A DNA stretch of 64,000 nucleotides from a virus, in the IMG/VR virus record IMGVR_UViG_3300035228_001973, positions 55,042 to 119,041 of that record. The stretch is one strand, 5' to 3'. Below are positions 24,501-34,127 of the stretch, piece by piece (position 1 is the stretch's first letter; each line of letters opens with the position of its first letter). The translations under genes and the position numbers were made by a program. The notes under the pieces were generated by a model. It was not told the origin of the DNA, searched no databases, and saw only the letters and a program-made list of their open reading frames with translations.

Positions 24501-25136
24501 TTATCTTTTTACTGAACAGAATGAAACGATAATGTACCTTTGTCCTGCTTCAACAGGTAATCCTCCGTGCCAATGAGTTATTTGACCAGGATGAATTGAT
24601 ATATCACCTTTCTTTCCTTTTAATTTAGAATTCTGATTTGGAAAGTACGTACCTCCACCTTCAAAATCTTCGTTTAATGTTACTACGGTTGTTATCTGAC
24701 TCGCGTCATGATGTAGTGATAAATGATACTGAGCGTATGGGTGATATCTAGCAATGAAATTTTCACTACTCATATTTAACCATGAATTACCTTCTAACTT
24801 ATACAACTTATAACTTAATGGCCATATATATTTTTTTAATATTTTTTCATAAGTATCTCCTAAACCAATAGTACCTAAAACCATATCGGTTGTTGGATAA
24901 CTTTCATGCCTGTCAACAGTCCAACAATTACAAGACTCGGCCTCTTCCATTATGAAATCACAAAACTCACTCGTAAATGCAGGGATAGTGTATATGTTTA
25001 ATAATTCTTCATGTACATATAAATTAGAATTATCAGACATTAATTCTGGTTTTAAGAATCTACGTTCCCATTCCGCGGGGTTATCATCATAGGTGTACAA
25101 CTCAGGATGAATATAATTACTATGTTTAACTTCCAT
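24501..25136 (-). CDS. 2OG-Fe(II) oxygenase, procollagen lysyl hydroxylase-like
   Basis: 211 residues. The catalytic double-stranded beta-helix shows H142-H-D144 (LHHDAS), distal H188 (GQITHWHGGLP) and 2OG-binding R200 (GQRYIIVSF). The layout closely follows the C-terminal domain of animal lysyl hydroxylases (PHHDAST ... DYEGGG ... MHPGRLTHYHEGLP ... GTRYIAVSF), including EGGG and HPG. The N-terminal IPAFTSEFCDFIMEE also matches. It should hydroxylate a residue in a protein or peptide using O2 and 2-oxoglutarate. Target unknown; fibre proteins are a candidate. Confidence 0.9.
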   Translation of the reverse strand: MEVKHSNYIHPELYTYDDNPAEWERRFLKPELMSDNSNLYVHEELLNIYTIPAFTSEFCDFIMEEAESCNCWTVDRHESYPTTDMVLGTIGLGDTYEKILKKYIWPLSYKLYKLEGNSWLNMSSENFIARYHPYAQYHLSLHHDASQITTVVTLNEDFEGGGTYFPNQNSKLKGKKGDISIHPGQITHWHGGLPVEAGQRYIIVSFCSVKR

Positions 25137-25287
25137 TATTTTCTTTTTTATCTCTTTTATAATTTAGATATATCATACCAAAACATAACCCAAACATAAA
25201 TGATGGGAGTTGCCCACCTGTTTCTCTACCAATTAGAAAAAATATGATTCCAAGAACCATTAAAAAATTGTTAGATATTCTAATCAC
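25126..25287 (-). CDS. 53-residue two-helix membrane protein
   Basis: GTG 25287 to TAA 25126, lying between the two oxygenase genes and overlapping both. Hydrophobic NNFLMVLGIIFFLIG and FMFGLCFGMIYLNY, then a basic tail KRDKKENNGS. The GTG start overlaps the TAG of the upstream oxygenase. Coding assignment based on packing and composition only. Confidence 0.5.
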   Translation of the reverse strand: MIRISNNFLMVLGIIFFLIGRETGGQLPSFMFGLCFGMIYLNYKRDKKENNGS

Positions 25288-25891
25288 TTGTACAATATGT
25301 CATTAAAAAATACCTATCATTTTTATCGACTCTTTTCATACCGTATCTATGTGTTATTTGTCCGGGATACATATAAATAAAACCCTGTTTTGGTACTATG
25401 GTTTTTCCATATTTTTCAAAAACTAAATCACCACCTTTACTATTATCGTCTAATTTACAATACATTGAAATGTGTACATTATCATGATGCATTCTAATTT
25501 CCTGTCCCTCTTGTAACTTCAAAACATTATTGTCGGGTTGTAATAGTTTCCATTTTTTACCTTCTAAATGCCACTCTTTTTGTACTATACTAAAAATGTA
25601 ATCGTGAACTAAATGAGTCATTATTTTCTCTAAATTAAACTTTTTAAGGTTTGTTGAAAAAACAGGCGTACCCCATCGATTTACTTGGTCCCAATTAATC
25701 GTTTTTAAAATCTCCACTAAATTATCACAGAATTTCGTATTAAAAAATGGAAACTCAAACACATCAGGAGCAACTTCCTGAACCATCATATTCCACTCAT
25801 ATGATAAAAATTCTTTTCTTATGTTTCTACTTTTCCATAAGTCAAAGTCACTGTCATCGAACATGTCAGGATATAGGTCTTTATATACCAT
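25280..25891 (-). CDS. second 2OG-Fe(II) oxygenase, lysyl hydroxylase-like paralogue
   Basis: 203 residues. H135-H-D137 (MHHDN), distal H181 (YPGQITHRYG), and R193 (NDRYFLMTY). The N-terminal VFEFPFFNTKFCDNLVEIL matches the same segment of its neighbour and of lysyl hydroxylases. More diverged than the 24501 gene: GGD instead of EGGG. All Fe and 2OG ligands are present, so probably active. Tandem duplication followed by divergence suggests two related targets. Confidence 0.85.
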   Translation of the reverse strand: MVYKDLYPDMFDDSDFDLWKSRNIRKEFLSYEWNMMVQEVAPDVFEFPFFNTKFCDNLVEILKTINWDQVNRWGTPVFSTNLKKFNLEKIMTHLVHDYIFSIVQKEWHLEGKKWKLLQPDNNVLKLQEGQEIRMHHDNVHISMYCKLDDNSKGGDLVFEKYGKTIVPKQGFIYMYPGQITHRYGMKRVDKNDRYFLMTYCTSD

Positions 25892-26738
25892 AATCAGATA
25901 ATTTTAAATTCATAACTTTATTTATTGTTTTTGAAGGTATTTTAAATTCTTCAAATTCACTGTCACCTTTTAATAATACGATAACACACCCTAAAAGTGA
26001 AATGTTTTCATATTTTGTTCCTTCCAACATTTTTAAAATTAATCTTCCGTAGAATGGTAATTGTAGTTGATAGTGACCTAAAGCGTTGTCAGGTAAATCT
26101 TGAAATGGTAATTTCATAGGTTTTGTCCAATGAGTTTTTTTAAAATTCTTTTCTTTGTTAGTTTTCCAATCGGTAATTACTAACCCAAAACCGTTTTTCT
26201 CCTTATTCATTATTAACCAAACTTTATCAGGTTGACCCGTATACCCTAATTCAGGGTGACCTAAAACCATCTCAGTATCTAAAAGGTACGCCCCTCTTTC
26301 GTCCATTAATTTTAAGAATTTTTCACCCGCACTTATCATTGAGTTACTTCTTAGTTCTTGTTCAATGTCACATTCAAATATAGGTTTACGCACTTCTTTA
26401 TAGTCACCATATAGTTCAATAGTTTTCTTCTCTAATATGAAGTGAGCTCGAGACCCCATATTTGTGGCATACGAACCCGCGGCTGACCACTCATCTAATA
26501 ATCGTTCCATCTCCACTCTGTCCCCTTTAGCCTTCTTATATGCGATGTCTTCTGCTGGAAAAGGTTCGTAGAAATGTTTTAATAATTTAGAGACTGAAGG
26601 AAAGTTATTTCTTACGATACCATCCCTATCCTTCATAAAATATATGTGTTCAGCCTCAGTAAATGATAATTCTAATTCTTTTTGTTTTTTATCGATTATA
26701 TCTCTTATCTCTTGAGATATTGTTTTTAAGTCTTCCAT
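25881..26738 (-). CDS. PD-(D/E)XK nuclease, RecB/Cas4-like
   Basis: 285 residues. GSRAHFILE (His motif), the acidic GYTGQPDKVWLI, core VITDWKTNKE (D-x-K), and HYQLQLPFYG. This order (H, D, D-x-K, Q-x3-Y) is that of RecB-family/Cas4-like exonucleases. Lacks the Cas4 iron-sulphur cysteines. Likely processes DNA ends in replication or recombination next to the primase. Stop and start with the primase overlap by one base. Confidence 0.85.
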   Translation of the reverse strand: MEDLKTISQEIRDIIDKKQKELELSFTEAEHIYFMKDRDGIVRNNFPSVSKLLKHFYEPFPAEDIAYKKAKGDRVEMERLLDEWSAAGSYATNMGSRAHFILEKKTIELYGDYKEVRKPIFECDIEQELRSNSMISAGEKFLKLMDERGAYLLDTEMVLGHPELGYTGQPDKVWLIMNKEKNGFGLVITDWKTNKEKNFKKTHWTKPMKLPFQDLPDNALGHYQLQLPFYGRLILKMLEGTKYENISLLGCVIVLLKGDSEFEEFKIPSKTINKVMNLKLSDYGI

Positions 26739-27667
26739 TATTTTTCTAATTTTACATAACTACCTTCAGGAATAACACCCCGTAAGTCACCTAAATCTTT
26801 ATCTTCAGGTAGTTTTATTATATCTATCTTACCATATAGCTTTCCACCACTTAACTTATAGTAAAGCCCCTTAGCATCTTCCCAAGCGTCCGCATCTAAA
26901 CAAATCTTAATTCTACCTTTAGATTTATCGTATAGTGTTTCCCAAAGTTTTTCAGATAAGAATTTACCAAGTAGTGGTATAGAATTTGGGACAAAGAAAC
27001 TATCAAATACCCCTTCTACTATCCATATATCCTCATCCCAATTTATTCTACTTTCATTAAATATTAATAGCTCTTTGGGGGCCTCAGGATTCTTATACTT
27101 TAATTTAGAATACTTATTCCAACTACGAGCAACAAAGTAATTTAATAACCCTTCATCATTAAATGATGGTACTATTATACGTCCCGCATAGTCACCACTG
27201 TTAGCGAACCCAATATCGTATTTTTTAATAATTTCATCAGTTATACCCCTTCTTTTTAAATAGTTATAAGCTTGTGCTCTTGGTGGAAATATAGGATTAA
27301 CATCGCTAAATTTTTGATATTCTTTTGGTAATCTAAGTGTTTTGTATTTTCTTTGGTCTCTAATAAACTCATCAGGTCTAACTAAAGTATAAAATTGTTT
27401 ATCCTTCTTTGAACCATATTTATCAATCAATCGACCTAAATGTCCGTGAGTCCCATGTGTTTCAGAACAAGCCCAACATTTATAAACGTGTTGACCATAA
27501 TTTATTTCTAAATTACCTTTACCGTCTCCTTTATCGGAACCTTTAATATCGTGTGAACAAACAGGGCAATCAAAAGATATCTGAGCCCTCATCTCATTAT
27601 GTAAATGAGACTCACCAAAAATGTTAACTAATAAGTCAACTACCAATAATTCATCTTGATTGTCCAT
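26738..27667 (-). CDS. 61: DNA primase, gp61/DnaG-like
   Basis: 309 residues. N-terminal CHC2-type zinc finger (CPVCSHDIKG ... VYKCWAC), then the catalytic core with GFANSGDYAGRIIVP, TOPRIM motif IVEGVFDSFF, and acidic pair in KICLDADAWEDA. Size and order fit the T4 gp61 primase group. It would make RNA primers for lagging-strand synthesis with the phage helicase (not in the window). Confidence 0.9.
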   Translation of the reverse strand: MDNQDELLVVDLLVNIFGESHLHNEMRAQISFDCPVCSHDIKGSDKGDGKGNLEINYGQHVYKCWACSETHGTHGHLGRLIDKYGSKKDKQFYTLVRPDEFIRDQRKYKTLRLPKEYQKFSDVNPIFPPRAQAYNYLKRRGITDEIIKKYDIGFANSGDYAGRIIVPSFNDEGLLNYFVARSWNKYSKLKYKNPEAPKELLIFNESRINWDEDIWIVEGVFDSFFVPNSIPLLGKFLSEKLWETLYDKSKGRIKICLDADAWEDAKGLYYKLSGGKLYGKIDIIKLPEDKDLGDLRGVIPEGSYVKLEK

Positions 27668-27705
27668 ATAGGACTAAATATAAAATAAAGTATTTACAAA
27701 ATCAA

Positions 27706-28308
27706 CTACCAAAGGCCTTGTTGTTTCATATAACCTTGAACACATGTGTATGCGTCCGCTTGGTCAAAGCATTCTTTCTTTAAAGTATTATTACGTGTAT
27801 ATAACCAAACTATTTGCGGCTCAGATTCCGCTACTTTTTTCCAAACAATTTCTTTCTTATCAATTGTTTTAGGGAGACCTCCAAATAAAACTCTTTTACC
27901 TTTTCCATTATCATTAACTAATTCTGGCCACGCAAACTTACGTGAATTATATGTTGATATGTAGCGAGGCACTAAACCTAAAACTTCGTAGATTACCCTT
28001 GAAATCATAGAATTATACCTTAATAAGGTACCCACTGTCCATATATTATTAGAATTAAGAAGTGGTTCTTCAATAACCACCTTAACAATATTTAAATCTT
28101 TGTATCCTTCAATCTTCTCTTTAAAACCATCTACCTTAAGTAATAGTTCTTCAATCTTTTCTTCAGGTTTAGGTTTTATAACTGGTGAAAAGTGTGTTAA
28201 TTCTAACAATTTTTGACTACTCTCATCAAATAGTGCCCATCCAATAGTTTTTGTAGATATATCCAACCCTAAGACTTTAGGGGTATTATTTAATTCTTGT
28301 TTTGACAT
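27706..28308 (-). CDS. RuvC-like Holliday-junction resolvase
   Basis: 200 residues. RNase H-fold motifs: KVLGLDISTKTIGWAL (first Asp D16), VKVVIEEPLL (Glu pair) and the C-terminal ADAYTCVQGY (last Asp). Matches RuvC-like phage resolvases that take the role of T4 endonuclease VII in resolving replication intermediates before packaging. The distance to the primase is 38 bases. Confidence 0.85.
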   Translation of the reverse strand: MSKQELNNTPKVLGLDISTKTIGWALFDESSQKLLELTHFSPVIKPKPEEKIEELLLKVDGFKEKIEGYKDLNIVKVVIEEPLLNSNNIWTVGTLLRYNSMISRVIYEVLGLVPRYISTYNSRKFAWPELVNDNGKGKRVLFGGLPKTIDKKEIVWKKVAESEPQIVWLYTRNNTLKKECFDQADAYTCVQGYMKQQGLW

Positions 28309-28317
28309 GTGATTATA

Positions 28318-30564
28318 TTAAAAATCTAATTTTATAGTATACTGTTGTATACCTTGTCTCTTTTCAGGAGACTGTATCTTAGATATAATCATAAGTTCTT
28401 TATTCAAATCGTAAAGACCAACTTCAGTTATGTAAGCTGAATCCGCAGTTGACCATGTTGGGTTTTGAGAAGTTAAAAATTGAGTGGGACCTAAATTACA
28501 TTTATAATTCATAACATAAATCGTAGCTTGAATGTCTGAAGCAATATTACCATAAAAATAATATTCATCTCCAAATGTTAAAGTAGGTTCTGGGTCATTA
28601 TTTTTAGGTAACTCAATATAATTTGATAAATCATACACATCACCATTCGATACCGCATCATCGTACATAGTCTTATTTAAAATTAAAGTACTACCCGTTA
28701 AACCTGATACTGTTATATTACCGTTAACTGATGTTCCACTTATTTGATTAGTCACATCTACCTCATACCACTCAGTTGGGTCAGGTTTTTCTCCCGACAC
28801 TACTTTTTGAGCTAGTAGTACAATATCATTAGCCGAAAATCCTGATTGTGAACCATCACTGAATAAAAATGGAAACTCATTTCCAAATCTAACTGTTACA
28901 TCAGCAGTGTCAGGTGGACAATCTGGGTCTGTACCACATATTTGTGTATAATAATTACAATGTAACGACTCGGTAAATGCGGAATTATTAAACCTATAAG
29001 TTAACCATAAACATTCAGTTGTACCTGATAAAAGACCCGTATCACTACCAGTCGTACCGTTAAAGGTATTAGGTACAATTAGTCCTAATTTTGGTGCGGG
29101 TAACGTCCAATTTCTATTCGATTTATAACTTAATGACGCTATAATTTCATCATCATCAAAAGTTATCATTTTTAGGTCGGGCCAAACTTTACCTACTCTA
29201 TTTGGAAATCCGTTTATATTAGGATTGTCATCCCATAGGTGGTAATACCTTATTCCCGGATTATTCATATCATTATTTACGTTTGATTCAATATAATGAG
29301 GTTTAAATAGTTTTTCTTTTGCAAACCCATCAGGGTCAACATAAAACGTTTGACCCATCGTACCACCTGAGGATTTGTGCCACATAAGTGTCGGAACATT
29401 TACTCTAAATCTACGTGCAGGACCCGTTTGACCTGAAAGTGGAAACTGATTATCAGTGGTTGTCAATGCAAATTTCTCACCATAAAAATTATCAATTGAT
29501 TGATTAGTGTAGTGGACTATGGATATAGATTTTTGGTCTGATGGGGATAAATTAATTTTTTCAGAAAATGAATTATAATAATATGTAGAATCAGTATCAG
29601 TTTGGCCAGTATTAGAATTATACCCTAAATATTCTTTAGTTCCCGTGTACCCTGTAGAACCAAATTGGTCGTACCCTTGATATACATTAGTAAATAATCC
29701 AGCAGGACTTTCTGTCCACGGAATATTCATATTCCAAACTTTTACAAAATAGTTAGAGATATCACAATTACTTTCGAAATTAATTGCGTCTTGATTCCAA
29801 TAAAATTCAGGCGTATAAGTATCATATAATTCAGTCATACCTGAAGGGTAAAATATTACTCTTGCATCACCAACATAACCCATACTCTGTAAGTCAGGTA
29901 ATTGTCTATCAAGTTTAACAGTTACAGTTCCCGTATTTCCTGAAGTGTTTCCCGTAATATCAATAACTTTATAAGTCAATACAGGGTAGTTATTACTTAT
30001 TGGTTGTGTACTAAAATCCGAATAATAAACTGTCATTATATGGTTAGAAATAACATTACCCGTCACACTAGCATCAATAACTGAAGCATTTAAACTAATT
30101 GTGTTACCGTAATTTACGGTATTCATTGGTATCACATAATTAGGGTTGATTGTATAGGCACTTGACGTAAACGCAGTAAAACTATTATCTACAACATTAC
30201 TAAAGTCATATGAAGTTTGACCAGTAAAAAAACCTAACGTCGCCGCAGTATTATAAATATTATCTATTATTGGTTCAGGGATTGGTATACCATAAGTGTT
30301 TGTTGATTGAGTTGAAACCAATAAAGGATATTTAACATTCGCTTTATTTTTTTCAGGTATCGGTGATAAGTTTTGCGCATTATACTCAGCATCTAATACT
30401 CGTCCAGTTGATAAATCAGCATTTGGTATACAGTCATAACAAACCTCACTATCTCCAACTTGAAAATATGAAATATTGAATGTTCCTTCTGAAATTCTTT
30501 TTCTTCCTGCGTCGGTTAATTTACTGTTAACTAATGCGGCGGTATCTTTTATTATGTATCCCAT
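28318..30564 (-). CDS. large virion structural protein
   Basis: 748 residues. N-terminus MGYIIKDTAALVNSKLTDAG then KRISEGTFNISYFQVGDSEV is one I recall at the start of structural proteins of marine T4-like phages (a collar/baseplate-like beta domain). Rich in Gly, Thr, Tyr, Asn; beta-dominated. C-terminal AYITEVGLYDLNKELMIISK resembles tail-fibre-assembly-type ends. First gene of the structural block and preceded by its own box. Exact role unknown. Confidence 0.65.
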   Translation of the reverse strand: MGYIIKDTAALVNSKLTDAGRKRISEGTFNISYFQVGDSEVCYDCIPNADLSTGRVLDAEYNAQNLSPIPEKNKANVKYPLLVSTQSTNTYGIPIPEPIIDNIYNTAATLGFFTGQTSYDFSNVVDNSFTAFTSSAYTINPNYVIPMNTVNYGNTISLNASVIDASVTGNVISNHIMTVYYSDFSTQPISNNYPVLTYKVIDITGNTSGNTGTVTVKLDRQLPDLQSMGYVGDARVIFYPSGMTELYDTYTPEFYWNQDAINFESNCDISNYFVKVWNMNIPWTESPAGLFTNVYQGYDQFGSTGYTGTKEYLGYNSNTGQTDTDSTYYYNSFSEKINLSPSDQKSISIVHYTNQSIDNFYGEKFALTTTDNQFPLSGQTGPARRFRVNVPTLMWHKSSGGTMGQTFYVDPDGFAKEKLFKPHYIESNVNNDMNNPGIRYYHLWDDNPNINGFPNRVGKVWPDLKMITFDDDEIIASLSYKSNRNWTLPAPKLGLIVPNTFNGTTGSDTGLLSGTTECLWLTYRFNNSAFTESLHCNYYTQICGTDPDCPPDTADVTVRFGNEFPFLFSDGSQSGFSANDIVLLAQKVVSGEKPDPTEWYEVDVTNQISGTSVNGNITVSGLTGSTLILNKTMYDDAVSNGDVYDLSNYIELPKNNDPEPTLTFGDEYYFYGNIASDIQATIYVMNYKCNLGPTQFLTSQNPTWSTADSAYITEVGLYDLNKELMIISKIQSPEKRQGIQQYTIKLDF

Positions 30565-30568
30565 GTTT

Positions 30569-30576
30569 TATAAATA
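30569..30576 (-). promoter_or_regulatory. TATTTATA box
   Basis: Minus strand ACTATTTATAAAAC, only 4 bases before ATG 30564. If a -10, the transcript would be nearly leaderless. Confidence 0.45.
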
Positions 30577-30607
30577 GTTTTATTATCTAATTTTTTATTT
30601 TTTTTAT

Positions 30608-32239
30608 CTACGTTAATGGAAGACATCCCGATTGAGTAGACTCACCAGTTATTGGTGTTGATATATTGTTTATTGTTCCACAGGTTGTTGTTCCAATTAT
30701 TTGTACATTCTTTAATTGTACATTAGTTCTGTTTAATCCCGTAATAGGACAATTACATGAACCGCTACTTAGGTATCTAGGTAATGTAACCGTTGTACTT
30801 ACAGTACCGTTAAAAGTTGAACTACCGTCTATAGTAATAGTTGTATCTCCAGTACTACTAAATGTAGCTATATCAATTTGATAGTTAGGACAATTTTGTG
30901 AGGGTGGTGAACCTAATACAACAGGTGATGTTGAACTGATACTTACCGCATTACCATCTAAACTACCCGTAAACGTATTTTCATATGTTACAGGGTCAGA
31001 ACTACTATTATCAGGGTACGTACTAGTTCTAGTGTGAGCGAAATCTAAATCAAACGATACCTGCACACCTGATGGTAATTGAGGAGTGACGACCACATCA
31101 TATTGATAACTAACAACTTGCTCTCTTAAGTTATTAGTCACCACTTGGTTAAACTTATTAAGTTGTATTGTATATGACGGCGCACCCACTCCTTGACTAA
31201 TCGTAAAGTTAGCAGTTGCAACATTACCTGAACTATCCGTTACTTGAGCGACATAACTACCTGGTTGAACATTATTAAATTGACTGTTTGCTTGAGAAGA
31301 CGTTATACCTTGAATGACATAACTATAAGGTGATGAACCTCCATTAGCATTCATTAATACACTACCCAATTGACCTTCACATTGTGGTGATATTGGAGTG
31401 ACACTTAAGGATAAGCTGGTTAAATTACTTGAACATGTCCCTACTACCATCACCCAATTTGCCTTTGTCGGTGGCACACCTTGATTTTGCCACGTTCCTA
31501 TTGGTTGTAATTGTGGAGGACTCTGAGTTAGTCTCATTACGCCTTGATTACCACTAATAGAGGTCCATACTAATACTTCCCACCAACCATTCGTAACATT
31601 ATATGTTAAAGTAAGACCATTTACAGTATCTAACCATTGGAAATTACCATTATTATCAGTACCGTTAGGTGTGAAATTATATTGTTGATTTAGTTCACTA
31701 TGACTCAAACATAATGGGTCTTGTGTAGGAGGTGTAGGTGTGGGTGGGTTACAAACAGTACAAGTAGTATAAGAACTATTAATTGTTAAGGCAGATACTT
31801 CAAGCCCTGATGAATTAACAGGCCCAATAAACTCATAACATCCTGGTATTTCATTAAAAATAATTGTAGGTTTGAAATTTGGGAATGGTGGTTCATAAGT
31901 CGCTCCTGAAACATAAATTGTTCGAGAGGAAAATCCTGGACATGTAATAAACTTGTAAACTGTTTCACTACTACTACCTACAACACACGTTGTTTTTTTA
32001 ACATAATCTCCAAAATAGTCAACAACAGTAGCAAAATATATACCTGGCGTTAAATTAGTTAAAGTATTACCTTGCTGACCATTATTCCATGTTATAGAAT
32101 AAGGAGGGGTACCACCAAATACTTGAACTATGGCACTACCATCGGATGCCGTTGGTGAAGATGCATTAGTGACATTACACTCTACCTCCATAGGTATTAT
32201 GGTTATTATCGTACATTGATTTCCTGTTAATCCTGCCAT
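30608..32239 (-). CDS. virion adhesin-like protein with SprB-type repeats
   Basis: 543 residues from ATG 32239 (MAGLTGNQCTIITII), chosen because AAAATAAAAAAATGGC matches the leaders of neighbouring fibre genes; a Met 7 codons earlier overlaps the upstream gene. SprB-like repeats: ASDGSAIVQVFGGTPPYSIT ... GIYFATVVD near the N-terminus and a second near residues 280-345 (GQLGSVLMNANGGSSPYSY). SprB repeats are flavobacterial gliding-adhesin modules. Probably a receptor-binding or decoration protein. Confidence 0.65.
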   Translation of the reverse strand: MAGLTGNQCTIITIIPMEVECNVTNASSPTASDGSAIVQVFGGTPPYSITWNNGQQGNTLTNLTPGIYFATVVDYFGDYVKKTTCVVGSSSETVYKFITCPGFSSRTIYVSGATYEPPFPNFKPTIIFNEIPGCYEFIGPVNSSGLEVSALTINSSYTTCTVCNPPTPTPPTQDPLCLSHSELNQQYNFTPNGTDNNGNFQWLDTVNGLTLTYNVTNGWWEVLVWTSISGNQGVMRLTQSPPQLQPIGTWQNQGVPPTKANWVMVVGTCSSNLTSLSLSVTPISPQCEGQLGSVLMNANGGSSPYSYVIQGITSSQANSQFNNVQPGSYVAQVTDSSGNVATANFTISQGVGAPSYTIQLNKFNQVVTNNLREQVVSYQYDVVVTPQLPSGVQVSFDLDFAHTRTSTYPDNSSSDPVTYENTFTGSLDGNAVSISSTSPVVLGSPPSQNCPNYQIDIATFSSTGDTTITIDGSSTFNGTVSTTVTLPRYLSSGSCNCPITGLNRTNVQLKNVQIIGTTTCGTINNISTPITGESTQSGCLPLT

Positions 32240-32250
32240 TTTTTTATTTT

Positions 32251-34020
32251 TTAAGTACAATCATTATAATTTCCTCCTGCTGAGATACTGAGGTTAGTAC
32301 CACTAAGACCCGCAATTACCCAAAAAACATTCATGTTTATACAATCGCTGACTACGGTATCACCCTGTGGGAATTCTAAATCTATTGCAGTACCATCACA
32401 TTGTTTTACATTAATTAACGATACCGTTCCACTGCCAATGTTAGTAACCGTAAATCCACTTTTACATCCACAATAAGAATCGGTACAGTCCGTAACTTGT
32501 GCATATTTATAACCTGGTGACGACCAATCTGTTCCTACTGTAACTGCCTGTGCTGAAGTAATACTAGTCGCTTGACCACCTACGGTATAACATGTATTAA
32601 CACCTTGTGATGGAACGATTGACGCTGACAAACTAGATTGTCTCGCTAATCCCGCAGCACTTATAACATCACCAACAATAAGAGTACTCGCTAAATTATG
32701 ATTCATTGGTACAATTATAGTCTCATTATTTACACAACCTTCGAGTAGTACGTTTATCGTACCACATTTACCACCACCATTACAATCGCTTAATATGGTA
32801 TTAACTGTCGGAGAAAGTATTGGTGCGGTAACATCATAAACAACTTTTTGATAACAATCTTGTATATCGAATGTTGCTCCATTAGCATTTGTTATTGTAA
32901 AATTAAATTTAACAAAATCATCATCTACATTTATAACATTAAATTTATTTGGATTAACCATTAAATCACTAACAGCAATTGAAGGTACACAAGCTTCATA
33001 AGTTGAAATTACCTCACTACTTGTTGTCGGAGTAGGGGTTACCGTATTAGTAGGTGTGTTGGTTGGCGTATTCGTTGGTGTTTGCGTTGGTGTAACCGTT
33101 GCAGTATTTGTAGGAGTTAAAGTAGGTGTTAGTGTCGGGGTATTTGTCGGTGTTAAGGTAGGTGTTAAAGTAGGTGTTAAGGTAGGTGTTGGAGTTAAAG
33201 TTGCTTCAGGTGTAGATGTAACACTTGGTGTAGGTGTATTGGTTGATGTATTAGTTGGAGTTGGCGTTAAAGTCGCATCAGGTGTAGATGTAACTGTCGG
33301 TGTATTAGTTGGAGTCAATGTTGGAGTTAATGTTGCCGTTGGTGTTTGACTTACGTCTATAGTGTTTGTTGGTGTCGCAGTATTTGTTGGAGTAGGTGTT
33401 GGTGTTGGAAAACCACATCCCTCAGTTGTAAAAGACACACTACATGTCGCACCATTTACACAACCTTGGTATAACCAATTTGTTGTATTAGGTGAAGGGA
33501 ATGTTGGCGCTGGATTATAAAATGTTACACCAGCTAAATTCCAACCTGAAACTTCCCATCTTACACCTGTCCACTGTATTGAACCATTATTTGGTGAAAT
33601 CCATTGATTTTGTCCATTAAATAACGTTGTAGATAATGTATACCTGACTGTTTCCGTAAATCCATTACCTTCAAATACGCCATCATAATAAGTTGCATTT
33701 AAACATGGACCCGTACCACTAGGTGTTGGTGTTGGCGTAGGGGTTTGAGTGTTAGTTGGTGTAATAGTAGGTGTCGCTGTCGGTGTAGGTGATGGTCCGA
33801 ACCCGAAACATTCACAAACTACACATAAATCAGCATCTATAACTTTAATACAAAACGGTATATTTTCATAAATTGTTGGTAAATTAAATGTCGCAGGAAA
33901 ATCAGCATTAGTCGCCACCTGACCAAGATATGTTTGTTGGGATAACACATCACAACTATCAGCCGCCCATATTTGAAATGGTGATACTCCTGATGCGCTA
34001 TTTATTGTTACTGTACTCAT
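32251..34020 (-). CDS. TPT-repeat fibre-like protein
   Basis: 589 residues. A small N-terminal beta domain ([12 protein letters not shown] ... [11 protein letters not shown]), a short PT linker (about 75-100), a globular module, a TPTx array of about 125 residues (near 200-330), then a C-terminal beta domain with several Cys. The N-terminus is similar in layout to that of the 52487-55408 protein (GPFDIHT). No enzymatic motif. Probably a virion fibre or decoration protein. Confidence 0.65.
   Translation of the reverse strand: MSTVTINSASGVSPFQIWAADSCDVLSQQTYLGQVATNADFPATFNLPTIYENIPFCIKVIDADLCVVCECFGFGPSPTPTATPTITPTNTQTPTPTPTPSGTGPCLNATYYDGVFEGNGFTETVRYTLSTTLFNGQNQWISPNNGSIQWTGVRWEVSGWNLAGVTFYNPAPTFPSPNTTNWLYQGCVNGATCSVSFTTEGCGFPTPTPTPTNTATPTNTIDVSQTPTATLTPTLTPTNTPTVTSTPDATLTPTPTNTSTNTPTPSVTSTPEATLTPTPTLTPTLTPTLTPTNTPTLTPTLTPTNTATVTPTQTPTNTPTNTPTNTVTPTPTTSSEVISTYEACVPSIAVSDLMVNPNKFNVINVDDDFVKFNFTITNANGATFDIQDCYQKVVYDVTAPILSPTVNTILSDCNGGGKCGTINVLLEGCVNNETIIVPMNHNLASTLIVGDVISAAGLARQSSLSASIVPSQGVNTCYTVGGQATSITSAQAVTVGTDWSSPGYKYAQVTDCTDSYCGCKSGFTVTNIGSGTVSLINVKQCDGTAIDLEFPQGDTVVSDCINMNVFWVIAGLSGTNLSISAGGNYNDCT
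33025..33410 (-). repeat. TPTx tetrapeptide array (12-base period)
   Basis: Encodes repeats of Thr-Pro-Thr-x, with x mostly Asn or Leu, in the 32251-34020 protein. Codons vary between units. Confidence 0.85.
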
Positions 34021-34127
34021 TTAATTCTCTATTCTATTATTATAATCACTCACATTATTAAGTGAATATGTTATTTTACTATAAGTATTTATCTCTCTTT
34101 CAATTTTATTTTTTTTATTCATAATAT

